NCBI RefSeq assembly: GCF_030063205.1
Contig: NZ_JASISQ010000001.1
Location: 609,152-673,151, forward strand
DNA: 64,000 nucleotides
Origin: Arthrobacter antibioticus
GTDB lineage: Bacteria > Actinomycetota > Actinomycetes > Actinomycetales > Micrococcaceae
Reading direction: 5' to 3'
This document shows positions 26,338 to 36,217 of the stretch, one piece after another. The notes beneath the pieces are model-generated. The model was not told the origin of the DNA, made no database searches, and saw only the letters and a list, made by a program, of their open reading frames with translations. Both the position numbers and the translations under genes were made by a program. The first letter of the stretch is position 1. Every line of letters starts with the position of its first letter.

Positions 26338-26756
26338 TACTGACGCTTGCGCGGAGCCAAGCGTGTTGCGGCCCAGTCAGTAGAGGCACCTGCCGTCGTT
26401 GTCACATGCAACCCTGCTGTGGGTGCGGCTTCCGCAATGTCCGCCGGTTCGACGAAACCTGCACGGCCCGGCTTGGGTGTAAGCACCCAAACAATCCCAC
26501 CCTCATCCAGAGTGGTCAGTGAATCCACCAGGGCATCCACTAGGTCTCCGTCGTTTGCGCGCCACCAAAGGATGACCGCGTCTACAACGTCGTGATCATG
26601 CTCATCGAACATTGCAGACCCAATCAGGTCCTCAATGCTGTCGCGCAAGTCAAAATCAACGTCGTCGTCGTATCCGAGTTCTTGGACAAGATCCTCGTCC
26701 TTGAACCCCAATTTGTCTGCCACCTTGGCAACAGTGCCGGCGTCGGCCTCGCTCAC
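26337..26756 (-). CDS. DUF3052 family protein
   Basis: 139 aa, strongly acidic in the first 60 residues (FKDEDLVQELGYDDDVDFDL). ILWWRANDGDLVDALVDSL and IVWVLTPKPGRAGFVEPADI are typical of DUF3052, an actinobacterial family with a SAM-methyltransferase-like appearance but no proven role. It commonly lies next to ahpE, as here. It is the first gene of a three-gene minus-strand unit and is divergent from aceE. Confidence 0.88.
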   Translation of the reverse strand: MSEADAGTVAKVADKLGFKDEDLVQELGYDDDVDFDLRDSIEDLIGSAMFDEHDHDVVDAVILWWRANDGDLVDALVDSLTTLDEGGIVWVLTPKPGRAGFVEPADIAEAAPTAGLHVTTTAGASTDWAATRLAPRKRQ

Positions 26757-27078
26757 GTTTTTCCTCCTGGGGTCAGCACCTGCGTGCCGGGTTGTTGATA
26801 TGTATCCCCAGTCTAGGGGGGACAGCCCATATTGCCTCTATTTAAGGATCATTGACAATGCCTATCCTGCGAAAAACCAGTAAATAAGCCGATTTGGGTG
26901 TGATTTATATTACTCGCACAGCTTTGAGTTCCCTGCGCTGGTGAGCATGGTGCGGGTTCGGGCCGTAGTCATCCAATAGGCACAGCTACGCACAACCGCT
27001 AACGGCGGTCTAGAGTGTTTATACACGCCCATGGCCACAGCTTTGGGCCCCCCACACTGCTTTTAAGAGAGGTTGGAC
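26757..27078. other. Intergenic region between DUF3052 and aceE
   Basis: A 322-bp divergent spacer with no gene. On the minus strand TTGTCA followed after 18 bases by CAATAT (about 26825-26855) could serve DUF3052. Upstream of aceE I see TTATAC about 40 bp before the start but no good -35. No clear operator is visible. Confidence 0.4.
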
Positions 27079-29823
27079 GTGGCTGCTGGAGACGAGAACA
27101 ACTCCCATATCCTTAGCGGGTTGACTAATCAGCTCCCTGATCGTGATCCGGAAGAGACTGCTGAATGGCTTGAGTCTTTGGATTCGTTGATTCAGGAGCG
27201 TGGCACTGAGCGTGCCCAGTACATTATGCGTAGTTTGCTCCAGCGTGCTGGTGCGCAGAGTGTTGGTGTGCCGATGGTGACTACGACTGATTATGTTAAT
27301 ACGATTCCTGCTGATCAGGAGCCTGTTTTTCCTGGTAATGAGGAGATCGAGCGTAAGTATCGTGCGTGGTTGCGGTGGAATGCTGCTGTGATGGTGCATC
27401 GTGCGCAGGCTCCTGAGATTGGTGTGGGCGGGCATATTTCTACTTATGCTGGTGCTGCGACGTTGTACGAGGTGGGTTTCAATCACTTCTTCCGTGGCAA
27501 GGATCATGCGGGTGGTGGAGACCAGATTTTCTTCCAGGGTCATGCCTCGCCTGGTATGTACGCTCGTGCTTTCCTTGAGGGGCGTTTGAGTGAGGAAGAC
27601 ATGGATGGTTTCCGTCAGGAGAAATCCAAGGAAGGCCACGCGCTGTCGTCTTACCCCCACCCACGGTTAATGCCGGAGTTCTGGGAATTCCCTACGGTCT
27701 CGATGGGTATCGGGCCGATGCACGCTATTTATCAGGCGCAATCGAACCGGTATTTACATAACCGTGGCATTAAAGACACCTCTGAGCAGCAGGTCTGGGC
27801 GTTTTTAGGTGATGGTGAAATGGACGAGCCTGAATCGCGTGGGCTGCTGCAACTGGCCGCTAATGACAAGTTGGATAACTTAACGTTTGTTATTAACTGC
27901 AACTTACAGCGCTTGGATGGTCCGGTTCGTGGAAACGGGAAGATCGTTCAAGAACTCGAAGCGTTCTTCCGTGGTGCTGGCTGGAACGTGATCAAGGTTT
28001 TGTGGGGTCGTGAGTGGGATGACCTCCTTGCCCGTGATGAAGATGGTTCCTTGGTCAAGGTCATGAATGACACTGTTGATGGTGACTACCAAACGTACAA
28101 GGCAGAATCTGGCGGGTTCGTTCGGGAGCATTTCTTCGGGCAAACACCCCAGACTAAAGAACTCGCCGCGCATCTTTCTGATGACGAGGTTTGGAACCTC
28201 AAGCGTGGCGGCCATGACTACCACAAGGTCTACGCCGCGTATAAAGCTGCAAGCGAGTTCAAGGGCAAGCCCACCGTGATCCTGGCCCACACCGTGAAGG
28301 GTTACGGACTCGGGACACACTTCGAGGCACGTAACTCCACGCACCAGATGAAGAAGCTCACGCTCTCGGACTTGAAAGATTTCCGTACTCACCTGCGTCT
28401 GCCGATCTCTGATGAAGTCCTTGAAGCGGACCCGTACCGTCCCCCGTATTACCATCCCGGGATGGATACCCCGGAAATTCAGTACATGATGGAACGCCGC
28501 CGGGTCCTGGGCGGGTTCGTGCCCGAGCGCCGCTCTGAACACACCGCGTTAGAACTCCCCGGGGATAAAACCTACGAAGTCGCTAATCGTGGCTCGGGTA
28601 AGCAACATGCCGCGACCACGATGGCGTTCGTGCGTTTACTTAAAGACCTCATGCGCGATAAGGGTATTGGTCAGCGTATTGTCCCGATCATCCCGGATGA
28701 AGCACGGACCTTCGGTATCGATGCGTTCTTCCCGACCGCGAAGATCTACAACCCCAACGGGCAGAACTACCTCTCCGTGGACCGTGATCTTGTCTTAGCG
28801 TATAAAGAGTCCATTTCCGGGCAGATCGTTCATGCCGGTATTAACGAAGCAGGCTCCGTCGCGGCGTTTACCGCTGCCGGTACCGCGTACGCCACCCACG
28901 GGGAACCATTGATCCCGGTCTACGTGTTTTACTCCATGTTTGGTTTCCAACGCACCGGGGATCAGTTCTGGGCTGCCGGGGATCAAATGACGCGCGGGTT
29001 CATTATTGGTGCCACCGCCGGGCGGACTACCCTCACCGGTGAAGGCCTCCAACACGCTGATGGGCACTCCCCCCTCCTGGCCTCTACCAATACGGCAGTG
29101 ATCACCTACGATCCCGCCTACGGGTATGAGATCGGGGTGATTATCCGCACCGGTCTAGAGCGGATGTACGGTAAAGACTCCACGGATCCTAACGTGATGT
29201 ACTACATCACTGTTTATAACGAGCCGATCATTCAACCTAAAGCACCCGAAGATATCGATGTTGAAGGGATCACCCGCGGGATCTATCTGCTCAAGAAAAG
29301 CGAGCATGACGGGCCCCGTACCCAGCTCCTGGCTTCAGGAGTCTCCGTGCCCTGGGCCCTAGAAGCACAGCAAATCCTTGCCGATGAATGGGGGGTCGCA
29401 GCCGATGTCTGGTCAGTAACATCCTGGACCGAGCTCCGTCGCGATGGCCTCGCGGCTGAAGAAGACGCGTTCCTACACCCGGAAAAAGACCCACGCACCC
29501 CGTACATCACAGCGAAAATGGCTAACGCGCACGGACCCATCATCGCCGTGAGTGACTTCATGAAAGCAGTCCCGGATCAAATCCGTCAATTCCTGCCTAA
29601 TGACTTCGCGACCCTCGGCGCAGACGGCTTCGGTTTCTCCGATACCCGCGCAGCAGCACGACGCTACTTCAAAATCGACTCTCACTCCATAGTGGTACGC
29701 ACCCTACAAATGCTCGCTAAAAACGGTGACATCGACACCAACACACCACAACAAGCAGCCCAAAAATACGACCTCCTCAACATCAACGCAGGAACCACCG
29801 GCAACACCGGCGGCGACAGCTAA
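27079..29823 (+). CDS. aceE: Pyruvate dehydrogenase E1 component, homodimeric type
   Basis: About 914 aa, thiamine-diphosphate enzyme that decarboxylates pyruvate and acetylates E2. [10 protein letters not shown] followed by the downstream NCN is the ThDP motif; [33 protein letters not shown] and [16 protein letters not shown] are standard for homodimeric AceE. I prefer the GTG at 27079 (AGAGAGG six bases upstream) over a TTG at 27073. Codon use changes along the gene: the first 500 bp are rich in T-ending codons, the second half in C-ending ones. A long hairpin follows. Confidence 0.96.
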   Translation: MAAGDENNSHILSGLTNQLPDRDPEETAEWLESLDSLIQERGTERAQYIMRSLLQRAGAQSVGVPMVTTTDYVNTIPADQEPVFPGNEEIERKYRAWLRWNAAVMVHRAQAPEIGVGGHISTYAGAATLYEVGFNHFFRGKDHAGGGDQIFFQGHASPGMYARAFLEGRLSEEDMDGFRQEKSKEGHALSSYPHPRLMPEFWEFPTVSMGIGPMHAIYQAQSNRYLHNRGIKDTSEQQVWAFLGDGEMDEPESRGLLQLAANDKLDNLTFVINCNLQRLDGPVRGNGKIVQELEAFFRGAGWNVIKVLWGREWDDLLARDEDGSLVKVMNDTVDGDYQTYKAESGGFVREHFFGQTPQTKELAAHLSDDEVWNLKRGGHDYHKVYAAYKAASEFKGKPTVILAHTVKGYGLGTHFEARNSTHQMKKLTLSDLKDFRTHLRLPISDEVLEADPYRPPYYHPGMDTPEIQYMMERRRVLGGFVPERRSEHTALELPGDKTYEVANRGSGKQHAATTMAFVRLLKDLMRDKGIGQRIVPIIPDEARTFGIDAFFPTAKIYNPNGQNYLSVDRDLVLAYKESISGQIVHAGINEAGSVAAFTAAGTAYATHGEPLIPVYVFYSMFGFQRTGDQFWAAGDQMTRGFIIGATAGRTTLTGEGLQHADGHSPLLASTNTAVITYDPAYGYEIGVIIRTGLERMYGKDSTDPNVMYYITVYNEPIIQPKAPEDIDVEGITRGIYLLKKSEHDGPRTQLLASGVSVPWALEAQQILADEWGVAADVWSVTSWTELRRDGLAAEEDAFLHPEKDPRTPYITAKMANAHGPIIAVSDFMKAVPDQIRQFLPNDFATLGADGFGFSDTRAAARRYFKIDSHSIVVRTLQMLAKNGDIDTNTPQQAAQKYDLLNINAGTTGNTGGDS

Positions 29824-29841
29824 CCAACAAGAGTTCGTTAC

Positions 29842-29890
29842 CGGGTGCCTGATGTTGCTGTAGAGGTTCTACAGCAACACCAGGCACCCG
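29842..29890 (+). terminator. 22-bp hairpin after aceE
   Basis: CGGGTGCCTG and TGTTGCTGTAGA pair with TCTACAGCAACA and CAGGCACCCG around GGT, with one A-C mismatch. It starts 18 bp past the aceE stop. No T-run follows. Confidence 0.8.
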
Positions 29891-30000
29891 CTGTACGTTA
29901 AGCCCCAGAAACACGCTACCTACAGGCAGGGCGACTAATTCTTGAGTTGTTGGGTTCACACAAATAACCTCTTCGAGCACTAAAGACATATCCTCTAGAT

Positions 30001-31350
30001 ATGGCAGTTACTAACAAGCCGGCGGGATCCCCCTCGGATAGTAAACCCGCCAAGAATTCAGCCAGCACAACAGGCAGTAAAAACGCACTACAACACAGGA
30101 GCCCTGGAATCAAGGACACGTCGGAGACTTTGGAGCGGTTGCGGGCCAATGTTGGCACTCTGTCAACAATGATGCGCCAAGAGCTTGAAAATACTTTGCC
30201 CTGGTACAGGAAACTCAGCGCTGATGAACGCTCGGCGCTTGGCCTGGTGGCACAGAATGGCATCACTGCATTTGTCTCTTGGTATGAGCACCCGTCCTCA
30301 CCAAGCTGGGTTCTCTCCGATGTGTTTGGCACAGCACCCACTGAACTGACCCGTTCCATCAGCCTTCAACGTGCCCTGCAATTGATCCGCACAGTGGTCC
30401 AAGTCGTTGAAGACAGGGTCCCGGAAATAGCCGCCCCCGAAGAACAAGTGGATTTGCGCGAGGCAGTACTGCGCTATTCCAGAGAAGTGGCCTTCGCGGC
30501 AGCCGATGTCTATGCCCGGGCAGCAGAAAATCGTGGCGCTTGGGACACGCGCTTGGAAGCCCTCGCCGTTGACGGCATCCTGCGTGGGGAAAACACCGAC
30601 GCACTGCAATCACGGATCTCCGCGCTTGGCTGGACCTCACACGGACACTTCACCATCATGGTGGGCGCCGCACCCCAGGAAGCCAACGCCTTATTCTTAG
30701 CCACCCTCCGCAGGGCCGCCGGGCGTTTTTCCGAGGATGTGATGGTGGGTATCCAAGGTGACAAACTCATTTTGGTGCTCGGAAATGTCACCGATCCGGA
30801 ATCTGCCTACATCCGCCTGAGCGAACTTTTCGCACCCGGCCCTGTTGTTTACGGCCCGCTGGCCCCCACGTTGGCTGAGGCCACGGGATCGGCCAAGGCT
30901 GCTTTTGCCGGTATCTCCGTGGCTAAGGGATGGTCCTCTGCCCCACGCCCAGTTTCCGCGGATGACCTTCTGCCTGAGCGAGTGATCGGTGGCGATGAAT
31001 CCGCCAGACGCGCACTGTTGCTGAGCATCTACCGGCCACTTGTGGCCGCCTCCAATGGTTTGATCGAAACGCTCATTAGCTATCTCCAAGGCGGGCATTC
31101 ACTGGAAGCCGCCGCCCGGGAACTCTTTGTGCACTCCAACACGGTCCGTTACCGCTTGCGACGCGTCTGCGACGTCACTGGCTGGGATCCGCTGGTTCCG
31201 CGTGAAGCGTTTGTCTTGCAGACAGCGATCATCGTGGGCAGACTTGCCACGCCCGCCAAAGTCATCTCTTCTAAGCCGGTGCCAAAGGCAGCGACCAAGT
31301 CGTTGCCGGGCAAACAGGGCCTGCCCACGCACCGCGAAGGATCCGGATGA
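30001..31350 (+). CDS. fasR: PucR/CdaR-type regulator of fatty acid synthesis (FasR-like)
   Basis: 449 aa. The last 80 residues before the tail hold the PucR-type helix-turn-helix: GHSLEAAARELFVHSNTVRYRLRRV. The middle is a GGDEF-like CdaR regulatory domain. In Streptomyces coelicolor a protein of this class, FasR, lies directly upstream of fabD-fabH-acpP-fabF and activates it; the same gene order is present here. TATCCT (29989-29994) ends six bases before the ATG, so the mRNA is probably leaderless. The N-terminal 35 residues are a basic, Ser/Pro-rich extension. Confidence 0.85.
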   Translation: MAVTNKPAGSPSDSKPAKNSASTTGSKNALQHRSPGIKDTSETLERLRANVGTLSTMMRQELENTLPWYRKLSADERSALGLVAQNGITAFVSWYEHPSSPSWVLSDVFGTAPTELTRSISLQRALQLIRTVVQVVEDRVPEIAAPEEQVDLREAVLRYSREVAFAAADVYARAAENRGAWDTRLEALAVDGILRGENTDALQSRISALGWTSHGHFTIMVGAAPQEANALFLATLRRAAGRFSEDVMVGIQGDKLILVLGNVTDPESAYIRLSELFAPGPVVYGPLAPTLAEATGSAKAAFAGISVAKGWSSAPRPVSADDLLPERVIGGDESARRALLLSIYRPLVAASNGLIETLISYLQGGHSLEAAARELFVHSNTVRYRLRRVCDVTGWDPLVPREAFVLQTAIIVGRLATPAKVISSKPVPKAATKSLPGKQGLPTHREGSG

Positions 31351-31407
31351 GAATTTAGTTCTTTTCGCCTAAAAGAAGACTGAGATAGCACAGCAGAGGC
31401 ACCACCA

Positions 31408-31424
31408 TTGTAGACTTCCTACAA
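31408..31424. promoter_or_regulatory. Candidate operator upstream of fabD
   Basis: A perfect inverted repeat TTGTAG-acttc-CTACAA lies 69 bp before the fabD start in the fasR-fabD spacer. Size and placement suit a dimeric regulator such as FasR. A related half site, TTTGTAGGAAA, occurs just after fabF. Binding is inferred only. Confidence 0.35.
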
Positions 31425-31492
31425 ATTGTGGAGAAGAGCTTGGTGCAAGAAAATACCCTGAAAATGCGGTTTAGTTTGGAAAGCTGGTTAAT

Positions 31493-32461
31493 GTGCTTGC
31501 AATAGTCTGCCCTGGACAGGGCTCCCAATCCCCCGGTTTCCTCTCACCATGGCTGGAACGCCCAGGTGTGCGGGAACAACTGCTCACCCTGAGCGAGGCC
31601 GCTGGAATTGATCTGCTGGCCCACGGCACCACATCAGATGCCGAAACCATCAAAGACACCGCCGTAGCGCAACCCCTGATTGTTGCTGCCGGGCTCATTA
31701 CAGCTCAGGCACTGCTCGGCACTGAAGGTGCCACACTCGATGTTGCCAGCAAGCTGGCCCAACGCTCAGTGGTGGTTGCCGGACACTCGGTGGGTGAAAT
31801 CACCGCCGCCGCCATCACAGGGACCCTTTCCAACTCTGACGCCATGGCTTTTGTGCGCGAACGTGCCAACCGCATGGCCGACGCCGCCGCCGCAACACCC
31901 ACAGGGATGGCGGCAGTTGTTGGTGGAGACCCAGAGGAGGTCTTGGCAGCCATCGCAGCTACCGGCCTGACCCCGGCCAACATCAACTCCAAAGGACAGA
32001 CGGTCGCTGCCGGAACCTTGGAACAAATCGCCGCTCTCATGGCTGCCCCGCCAGCCAAAGCCCGGGTAATCCCTCTCCAGGTAGCTGGTGCGTTCCACAC
32101 CCACCACATGTCTCCTGCCGTTTCGGCTCTGGAAGCACTTTCCCCGTCTCTGACCCCTCACACGCCTCAGGTTGCGCTGCTATCAAACTACGACGGCGCC
32201 GTGGTACGTTCCGGAGCAGACGCCCTTGAATCCTTGATCGCCCAAGTCTCGCGACCGGTACGCTGGGATCTTTGCATGGAAACCATGACCGCTATGGGCG
32301 TGACCGCTTTGATAGAGCTTGCCCCTGCCGGAACGTTGACGGGTCTGGCCAAGCGAGCCATGCCCGGAATTGCTACCGTTGCTGTGAAAACACCCGATGA
32401 TCTTCAGGCTGCCCAGGACTTGCTGGCAGCACACTCCGCGCACCAAGAAGGAACATTGTGA
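31493..32461 (+). CDS. fabD: Malonyl CoA-ACP transacylase
   Basis: 322 aa. VCPGQGSQSPGFLSPW at the N-terminus, the nucleophile Ser in AGHSVGEITAA, Arg in FVRERANRMADAA and the His in GAFHTHHMSPA are the expected active-site elements. It loads malonyl groups onto ACP. GGAAAG lies nine bases before the GTG start. Its stop overlaps the start of fabH. Confidence 0.96.
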   Translation: MLAIVCPGQGSQSPGFLSPWLERPGVREQLLTLSEAAGIDLLAHGTTSDAETIKDTAVAQPLIVAAGLITAQALLGTEGATLDVASKLAQRSVVVAGHSVGEITAAAITGTLSNSDAMAFVRERANRMADAAAATPTGMAAVVGGDPEEVLAAIAATGLTPANINSKGQTVAAGTLEQIAALMAAPPAKARVIPLQVAGAFHTHHMSPAVSALEALSPSLTPHTPQVALLSNYDGAVVRSGADALESLIAQVSRPVRWDLCMETMTAMGVTALIELAPAGTLTGLAKRAMPGIATVAVKTPDDLQAAQDLLAAHSAHQEGTL

Positions 32462-33519
32462 GTACACCTACTCTGAAGCAAAGTACGCTCCGTGCCGGAT
32501 CAGCCATCTTAGGCATTGGCGCCTACCGCCCCACCACGATCGTCACCAATGACGATGTGTGCCAGTGGATCGATTCCTCCGACGAGTGGATCCAGCAACG
32601 CACAGGCATCATCACCCGCCACCGCGCCCCCAAAGATGTCTCGGTGGTGGATATGGCCGTGGCTGCAGGCGCCGAAGCCATCAAGCATGCCGGGATAGAC
32701 GCCACACAAATTGGCGCCGTCCTTGTCTCCACAGTGACTCACCCCTACGCCACGCCATCAGCGGCTGCCTTGATTGCCGAACGGCTCGGGGCCTCACCCG
32801 CTCCCGCCTTTGACATCTCCGCTGCCTGCGCAGGCTACTGCTACGGCGTGGCCCAAGGAGACGCCCTGGTGCGTTCCGGTACTGCAGAATACGTTTTGGT
32901 TGTTGGAGTGGAGAAACTCTCCGACGTTATTGACAACCATGAGCGGACCATTTCATTTTTGCTCGGTGACGGGGCTGGCGCGGTTATTATCGGGCCCTCG
33001 GACGAGCCCGGCATCAGCCCCACCGTTTGGGGCTCCGACGGCAGTAAGTGGGACACCATTGGTATGACCCACTCCCAGCTGGACATCCGCGACTTCAGCG
33101 AGCAGGCAATGAAGGGCGACGGCGTTGCTCACGCCGCCGCAGATGAGGCTCACTCAACGCTGTGGCCAACCCTTCGCCAGGACGGACAGACCGTGTTCCG
33201 ATGGGCCGTGTGGGAGATGGCGAAGATGGCCAAGAAGGCGCTTGAGGACGCAGGTATAACTGCTGCCGACCTTGGCGCGTTCGTTCCCCACCAAGCCAAT
33301 ATGCGCATCATTGATGAACTCGCCAAGCAGCTGAAGTTACCTGAGCACGTCATTATTGGTCGAGACATTGCCGACGCCGGAAACACCTCGGCTGCCTCCA
33401 TCCCCTTGGCAACACACCGACTGCTCGCTGAGAACCCGGAGCTTTCCGGTAAACTTTCGCTGCAGATCGGCTTTGGTGCCGGACTGGTGTTTGGCGCTCA
33501 AGTAGTGCGCCTGCCCTAA
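32458..33519 (+). CDS. fabH: Beta-ketoacyl-ACP synthase III
   Basis: 353 aa. It condenses a starter acyl-CoA with malonyl-ACP. The active-site Cys is in DISAACAGYCYG, the His in FVPHQANMRIID and the Asn in DIADAGNTSAASIP. SDEWIQQRTGIITRH is the usual N-terminal block. The GTG start overlaps the fabD stop by four bases, giving coupled translation. Actinobacterial FabH enzymes generally use branched starters, which would fit the family's branched lipids. Confidence 0.96.
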   Translation: MSTPTLKQSTLRAGSAILGIGAYRPTTIVTNDDVCQWIDSSDEWIQQRTGIITRHRAPKDVSVVDMAVAAGAEAIKHAGIDATQIGAVLVSTVTHPYATPSAAALIAERLGASPAPAFDISAACAGYCYGVAQGDALVRSGTAEYVLVVGVEKLSDVIDNHERTISFLLGDGAGAVIIGPSDEPGISPTVWGSDGSKWDTIGMTHSQLDIRDFSEQAMKGDGVAHAAADEAHSTLWPTLRQDGQTVFRWAVWEMAKMAKKALEDAGITAADLGAFVPHQANMRIIDELAKQLKLPEHVIIGRDIADAGNTSAASIPLATHRLLAENPELSGKLSLQIGFGAGLVFGAQVVRLP

Positions 33520-33610
33520 TTAAACGTATCTCTCCACATCCGTGGTTTGATCAACATGCTATTAAACGATCAAGTCCTTGATCACAGCACAAGAAGAAAA
33601 GGAGCCGTCA

Positions 33611-33856
33611 ATGGCTAGCAACGAAGAAATCCTGGCTGGTTTGGCCGAAATCGTCAATGAAGAGACCGGCCTTGCCCCTGAGGCCGTTGAGCTGGACAAG
33701 TCCTTCACGGATGACCTGGATATTGATTCCATCTCCATGATGACGATTGTTGTCAACGCTGAAGAGAAGTTCGACGTGAAGATCCCGGACGAGGAAGTCA
33801 AGAACCTCAAGACCGTTGGCGACGCTGTCAGCTTCATTGCAGGCGCACAGGCTTAA
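33611..33856 (+). CDS. acpP: Acyl carrier protein
   Basis: 81 aa, acidic helical protein. The phosphopantetheine serine is in DDLDIDSISMMTIV. AAAGGAGCCGTCA precedes the ATG at 33611; an ATC-led or longer frame upstream has no support. It carries the growing chain for FabF and FabH. A 12-bp hairpin lies between it and fabF. Confidence 0.96.
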   Translation: MASNEEILAGLAEIVNEETGLAPEAVELDKSFTDDLDIDSISMMTIVVNAEEKFDVKIPDEEVKNLKTVGDAVSFIAGAQA

Positions 33857-33905
33857 GCAGCCCTTGTGCATTAGTCTCATACCCGCGTCAGCGAAAAGAG
33901 ACATG

Positions 33906-33940
33906 GTGGTTGGCCGGAAAGCAGGACGCCGGCCAACCAC
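33906..33940 (+). terminator. Hairpin between acpP and fabF (possible attenuator)
   Basis: GTGGTTGGCCGG (33906-33917) pairs with CCGGCCAACCAC (33929-33940) around an 11-base loop. No T-run follows. It may lower transcription of fabF relative to acpP or protect the acpP 3' end. Confidence 0.55.
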
Positions 33941-33989
33941 AATAATCATCTTCGAGTCCTGCCCCATAATTTTTGTAGAGAGTTGAACC

Positions 33990-35249
33990 ATGGCCCGCAA
34001 AGTAGTCATCACCGGACTGGGTGCCACCACACCCATTGGCGGCGACGTCCCGACCATGTGGAAGAATGCCCTCAAGGGCGTCTCCGGCGCACACACCCTG
34101 AAAGATCAATGGGTACAAAAGTACGATCTTCCCGTTCATTTCGCAGCCAAGGCTTCAACTCCCGCCACCGAAGTGCTCAGCCGTGTCGAGGCCAAACGCA
34201 TGGACCCCTCCACCCAGTTCGCTGTGGTGGCTGCACGTGAAGCATGGAAGGATTCCGGCATTGAGGAGGTGGACCACGACCGCCTGGCCGTAGCCTTTGC
34301 CACCGGCATTGGTGGTGTCTGGACTCTCCTGGATGCCTGGGACACCCTGCGTGAAAAGGGCCCCCGCCGCGTGCTGCCCATGACCGTTCCCATGCTCATG
34401 CCCAACGGCCCGGCCGCGGCTGTCAGCCTGGACCTGGGCGCCCGTGCCGGCGCACACACCCCCGTTTCCGCGTGTGCTTCAGGAACCGAGGCACTGCACA
34501 TCGCCCTGGAGCTGATCCGTTCCGGCAAGGCCGACGTGGTCGTGGCTGGCGGCGCCGAAGCCGCCATCCACCCCATGCCGTTGGCTTCCTTCGCCGCCAT
34601 GCAGGCCCTGTCCAAGCGCAACGACTCCCCCGAGACGGCATCACGTCCGTACGACATCAGCCGCGACGGATTCGTCATGGGTGAAGGCGCCGGCGCGTTG
34701 GTGCTCGAGGCTGAAGAGCATGCGCTGGCCCGTGGCGCACGCATTTACGGTGAATTGGCCGGCACCGCAGTAACCGCCGATGCCTACCACATCACCGCAC
34801 CGGACCCCCAGGGTCTGGGTGCCACCCGCGCGTTGAAGGCGGCCCTCTTTGATGCTCGCGCACTGCCTGAAGACGTATCCCACGTCAACGCGCATGCCAC
34901 CTCAACCCCCGTGGGCGACAAGCCCGAATACACCGCGCTCAGGGCCGCCCTGGGTGAGCACGTGAACAATGTGTGCGTGTCGGCCACGAAGTCACAGATG
35001 GGGCACCTGTTGGGTGCTTCGGGCGCCGTTGAGTCGGTCCTGACGGTGCTGGCTGTTTACCACCGCCTGGCCCCGGTCACCATCAACTTGGAGAACCAGG
35101 ACCCGGAGATCCCCCTCGACGTTGTCACCGGCACACCCCGCAAACTGCCCGAAGGCGAGGTCCTGGCGCTGAACAACTCCTTCGGCTTTGGTGGACACAA
35201 TGCCGTTGTGGCCATCCGCAGCACAGGCCCCAAGGTTGACATGGCCTAG
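33990..35249 (+). CDS. fabF: Beta-ketoacyl-ACP synthase II
   Basis: 419 aa. The Cys-His-His triad is in VSACASGTEAL, NAHATSTPVGD and GHLLGASGAVE. It elongates fatty acids with malonyl-ACP. GSGMG-type oxyanion sequence near NNSFGFGGHN is present. AGAGAGTTGAACC precedes the ATG. It is the last gene of the fab operon and is followed by a strong terminator. Confidence 0.96.
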   Translation: MARKVVITGLGATTPIGGDVPTMWKNALKGVSGAHTLKDQWVQKYDLPVHFAAKASTPATEVLSRVEAKRMDPSTQFAVVAAREAWKDSGIEEVDHDRLAVAFATGIGGVWTLLDAWDTLREKGPRRVLPMTVPMLMPNGPAAAVSLDLGARAGAHTPVSACASGTEALHIALELIRSGKADVVVAGGAEAAIHPMPLASFAAMQALSKRNDSPETASRPYDISRDGFVMGEGAGALVLEAEEHALARGARIYGELAGTAVTADAYHITAPDPQGLGATRALKAALFDARALPEDVSHVNAHATSTPVGDKPEYTALRAALGEHVNNVCVSATKSQMGHLLGASGAVESVLTVLAVYHRLAPVTINLENQDPEIPLDVVTGTPRKLPEGEVLALNNSFGFGGHNAVVAIRSTGPKVDMA

Positions 35250-35264
35250 TCTTTGTAGGAAAAC

Positions 35265-35333
35265 TGACCCGCAGCAAACAAGCGAAAAACACCTTTCAAG
35301 TGTTTTTAAGCAGTTGCTGCGGGTCATTTTTTT
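35265..35333 (+). terminator. Nested hairpin terminator of the fab operon
   Basis: TGACCCGCAGCAA (35265-35277) pairs with TTGCTGCGGGTCA (35314-35326), enclosing a second hairpin AAAAACAC/GTGTTTTT. Seven Ts follow. This is the clearest rho-independent terminator of the window. Confidence 0.92.
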
Positions 35334-35429
35334 CACGGGTGAGACTTGGGATGCTGTGAACAGCCCAAGCGATCAAAGCTGGGGGAGATACGCGAGGCAC
35401 TGGTCACTTCTGGGATGTTCTGGGCTGCT

Positions 35430-35933
35430 TTAGCCAACGTGGTGTAGCCAGCGCACAGGTGCTCCGGCTGCCGCGTGGCGGAAGGGCTCGAGTTCTTCGT
35501 CCCATGCCTCCCCCAAAGCCAGTGAAAGCTCCTGGTAGACAAGTGAAGGGTCACCCTTGCCTGTCTCATAGGCGTAGCGGATCCTGTCTTCGGAAACCAT
35601 AATGTTCCCGTGCACATCCGCGATCGCGTGAAAAATACCCAGTTCTGGAGTGTGGGACCAGCGGGAGCCGTCCGTTCCCGGGCTCGGATCCTCAGTCACC
35701 TCGTAACGCAAATTGGCCCATCCGCGCAAAGCGGAGGCAAGGCGGGCGCCGGTTCCGGCAGGCCCACGCCAGCTAAGTTCAGTGCGCAGCACATTAGGCG
35801 CCGCGGGCTGTGCAGTCCACTGCAAGTCCGTGCGCTGATCCATCACCCCAGCAATGGATGACTCAATATGCGGGCACATGACAGCCGGGGCTGAGTGCAC
35901 AAACAAAACACCGCGCGTGTGTTCAACCTTCAT
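35430..35933 (-). CDS. DUF3145 family protein
   Basis: 167 aa. Opening MKVEHTRGVLFVHSAPAVMC and later RGWANLRYEVTEDPSPGTDG and GIFHAIADVHGNIMVSEDRI are typical of DUF3145, an actinobacterial family of unknown role. The ATG at 35933 follows GGAGGA at a good distance, so I prefer it to the ATG at 35945. It converges with fabF, as is common in this group. Confidence 0.88.
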   Translation of the reverse strand: MKVEHTRGVLFVHSAPAVMCPHIESSIAGVMDQRTDLQWTAQPAAPNVLRTELSWRGPAGTGARLASALRGWANLRYEVTEDPSPGTDGSRWSHTPELGIFHAIADVHGNIMVSEDRIRYAYETGKGDPSLVYQELSLALGEAWDEELEPFRHAAAGAPVRWLHHVG

Positions 35934-36147
35934 TCCATCCTCCATTGCAGTAGGTGCGTCTTCCCCAACGACCTTCTTTGGATGGAACTGGTGTTACGCG
36001 ATTCTGATGTGAACCGTCCCTAAATGTCTAGGTTATAAACCCGGGATTCGCTATCAAAAGATAACTTATTATCATTGTGCCGTAGCGGGGCAGATAACGC
36101 CACTAAGGTGAGCACTTATGACAAGCATGTCCCTATTTTTTATGCGG

Positions 36148-36183
36148 TTTTCTGGTTTTCTGGCTTTCCGGCTTTCTGGCTGG
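36148..36183. repeat. 8-bp tandem repeat, unit YTTTCYGG
   Basis: Four and a half head-to-tail copies: TTTTCTGG twice, CTTTCCGG, CTTTCTGG, then CTGG. It lies just past the 3' end of xerC in the 284-bp spacer to DUF3145. No gene is visible in that spacer. Confidence 0.8.
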
Positions 36184-36217
36184 ATCCTTACGTTCACTAT
36201 GTTCAGAGAGCGAAGTG

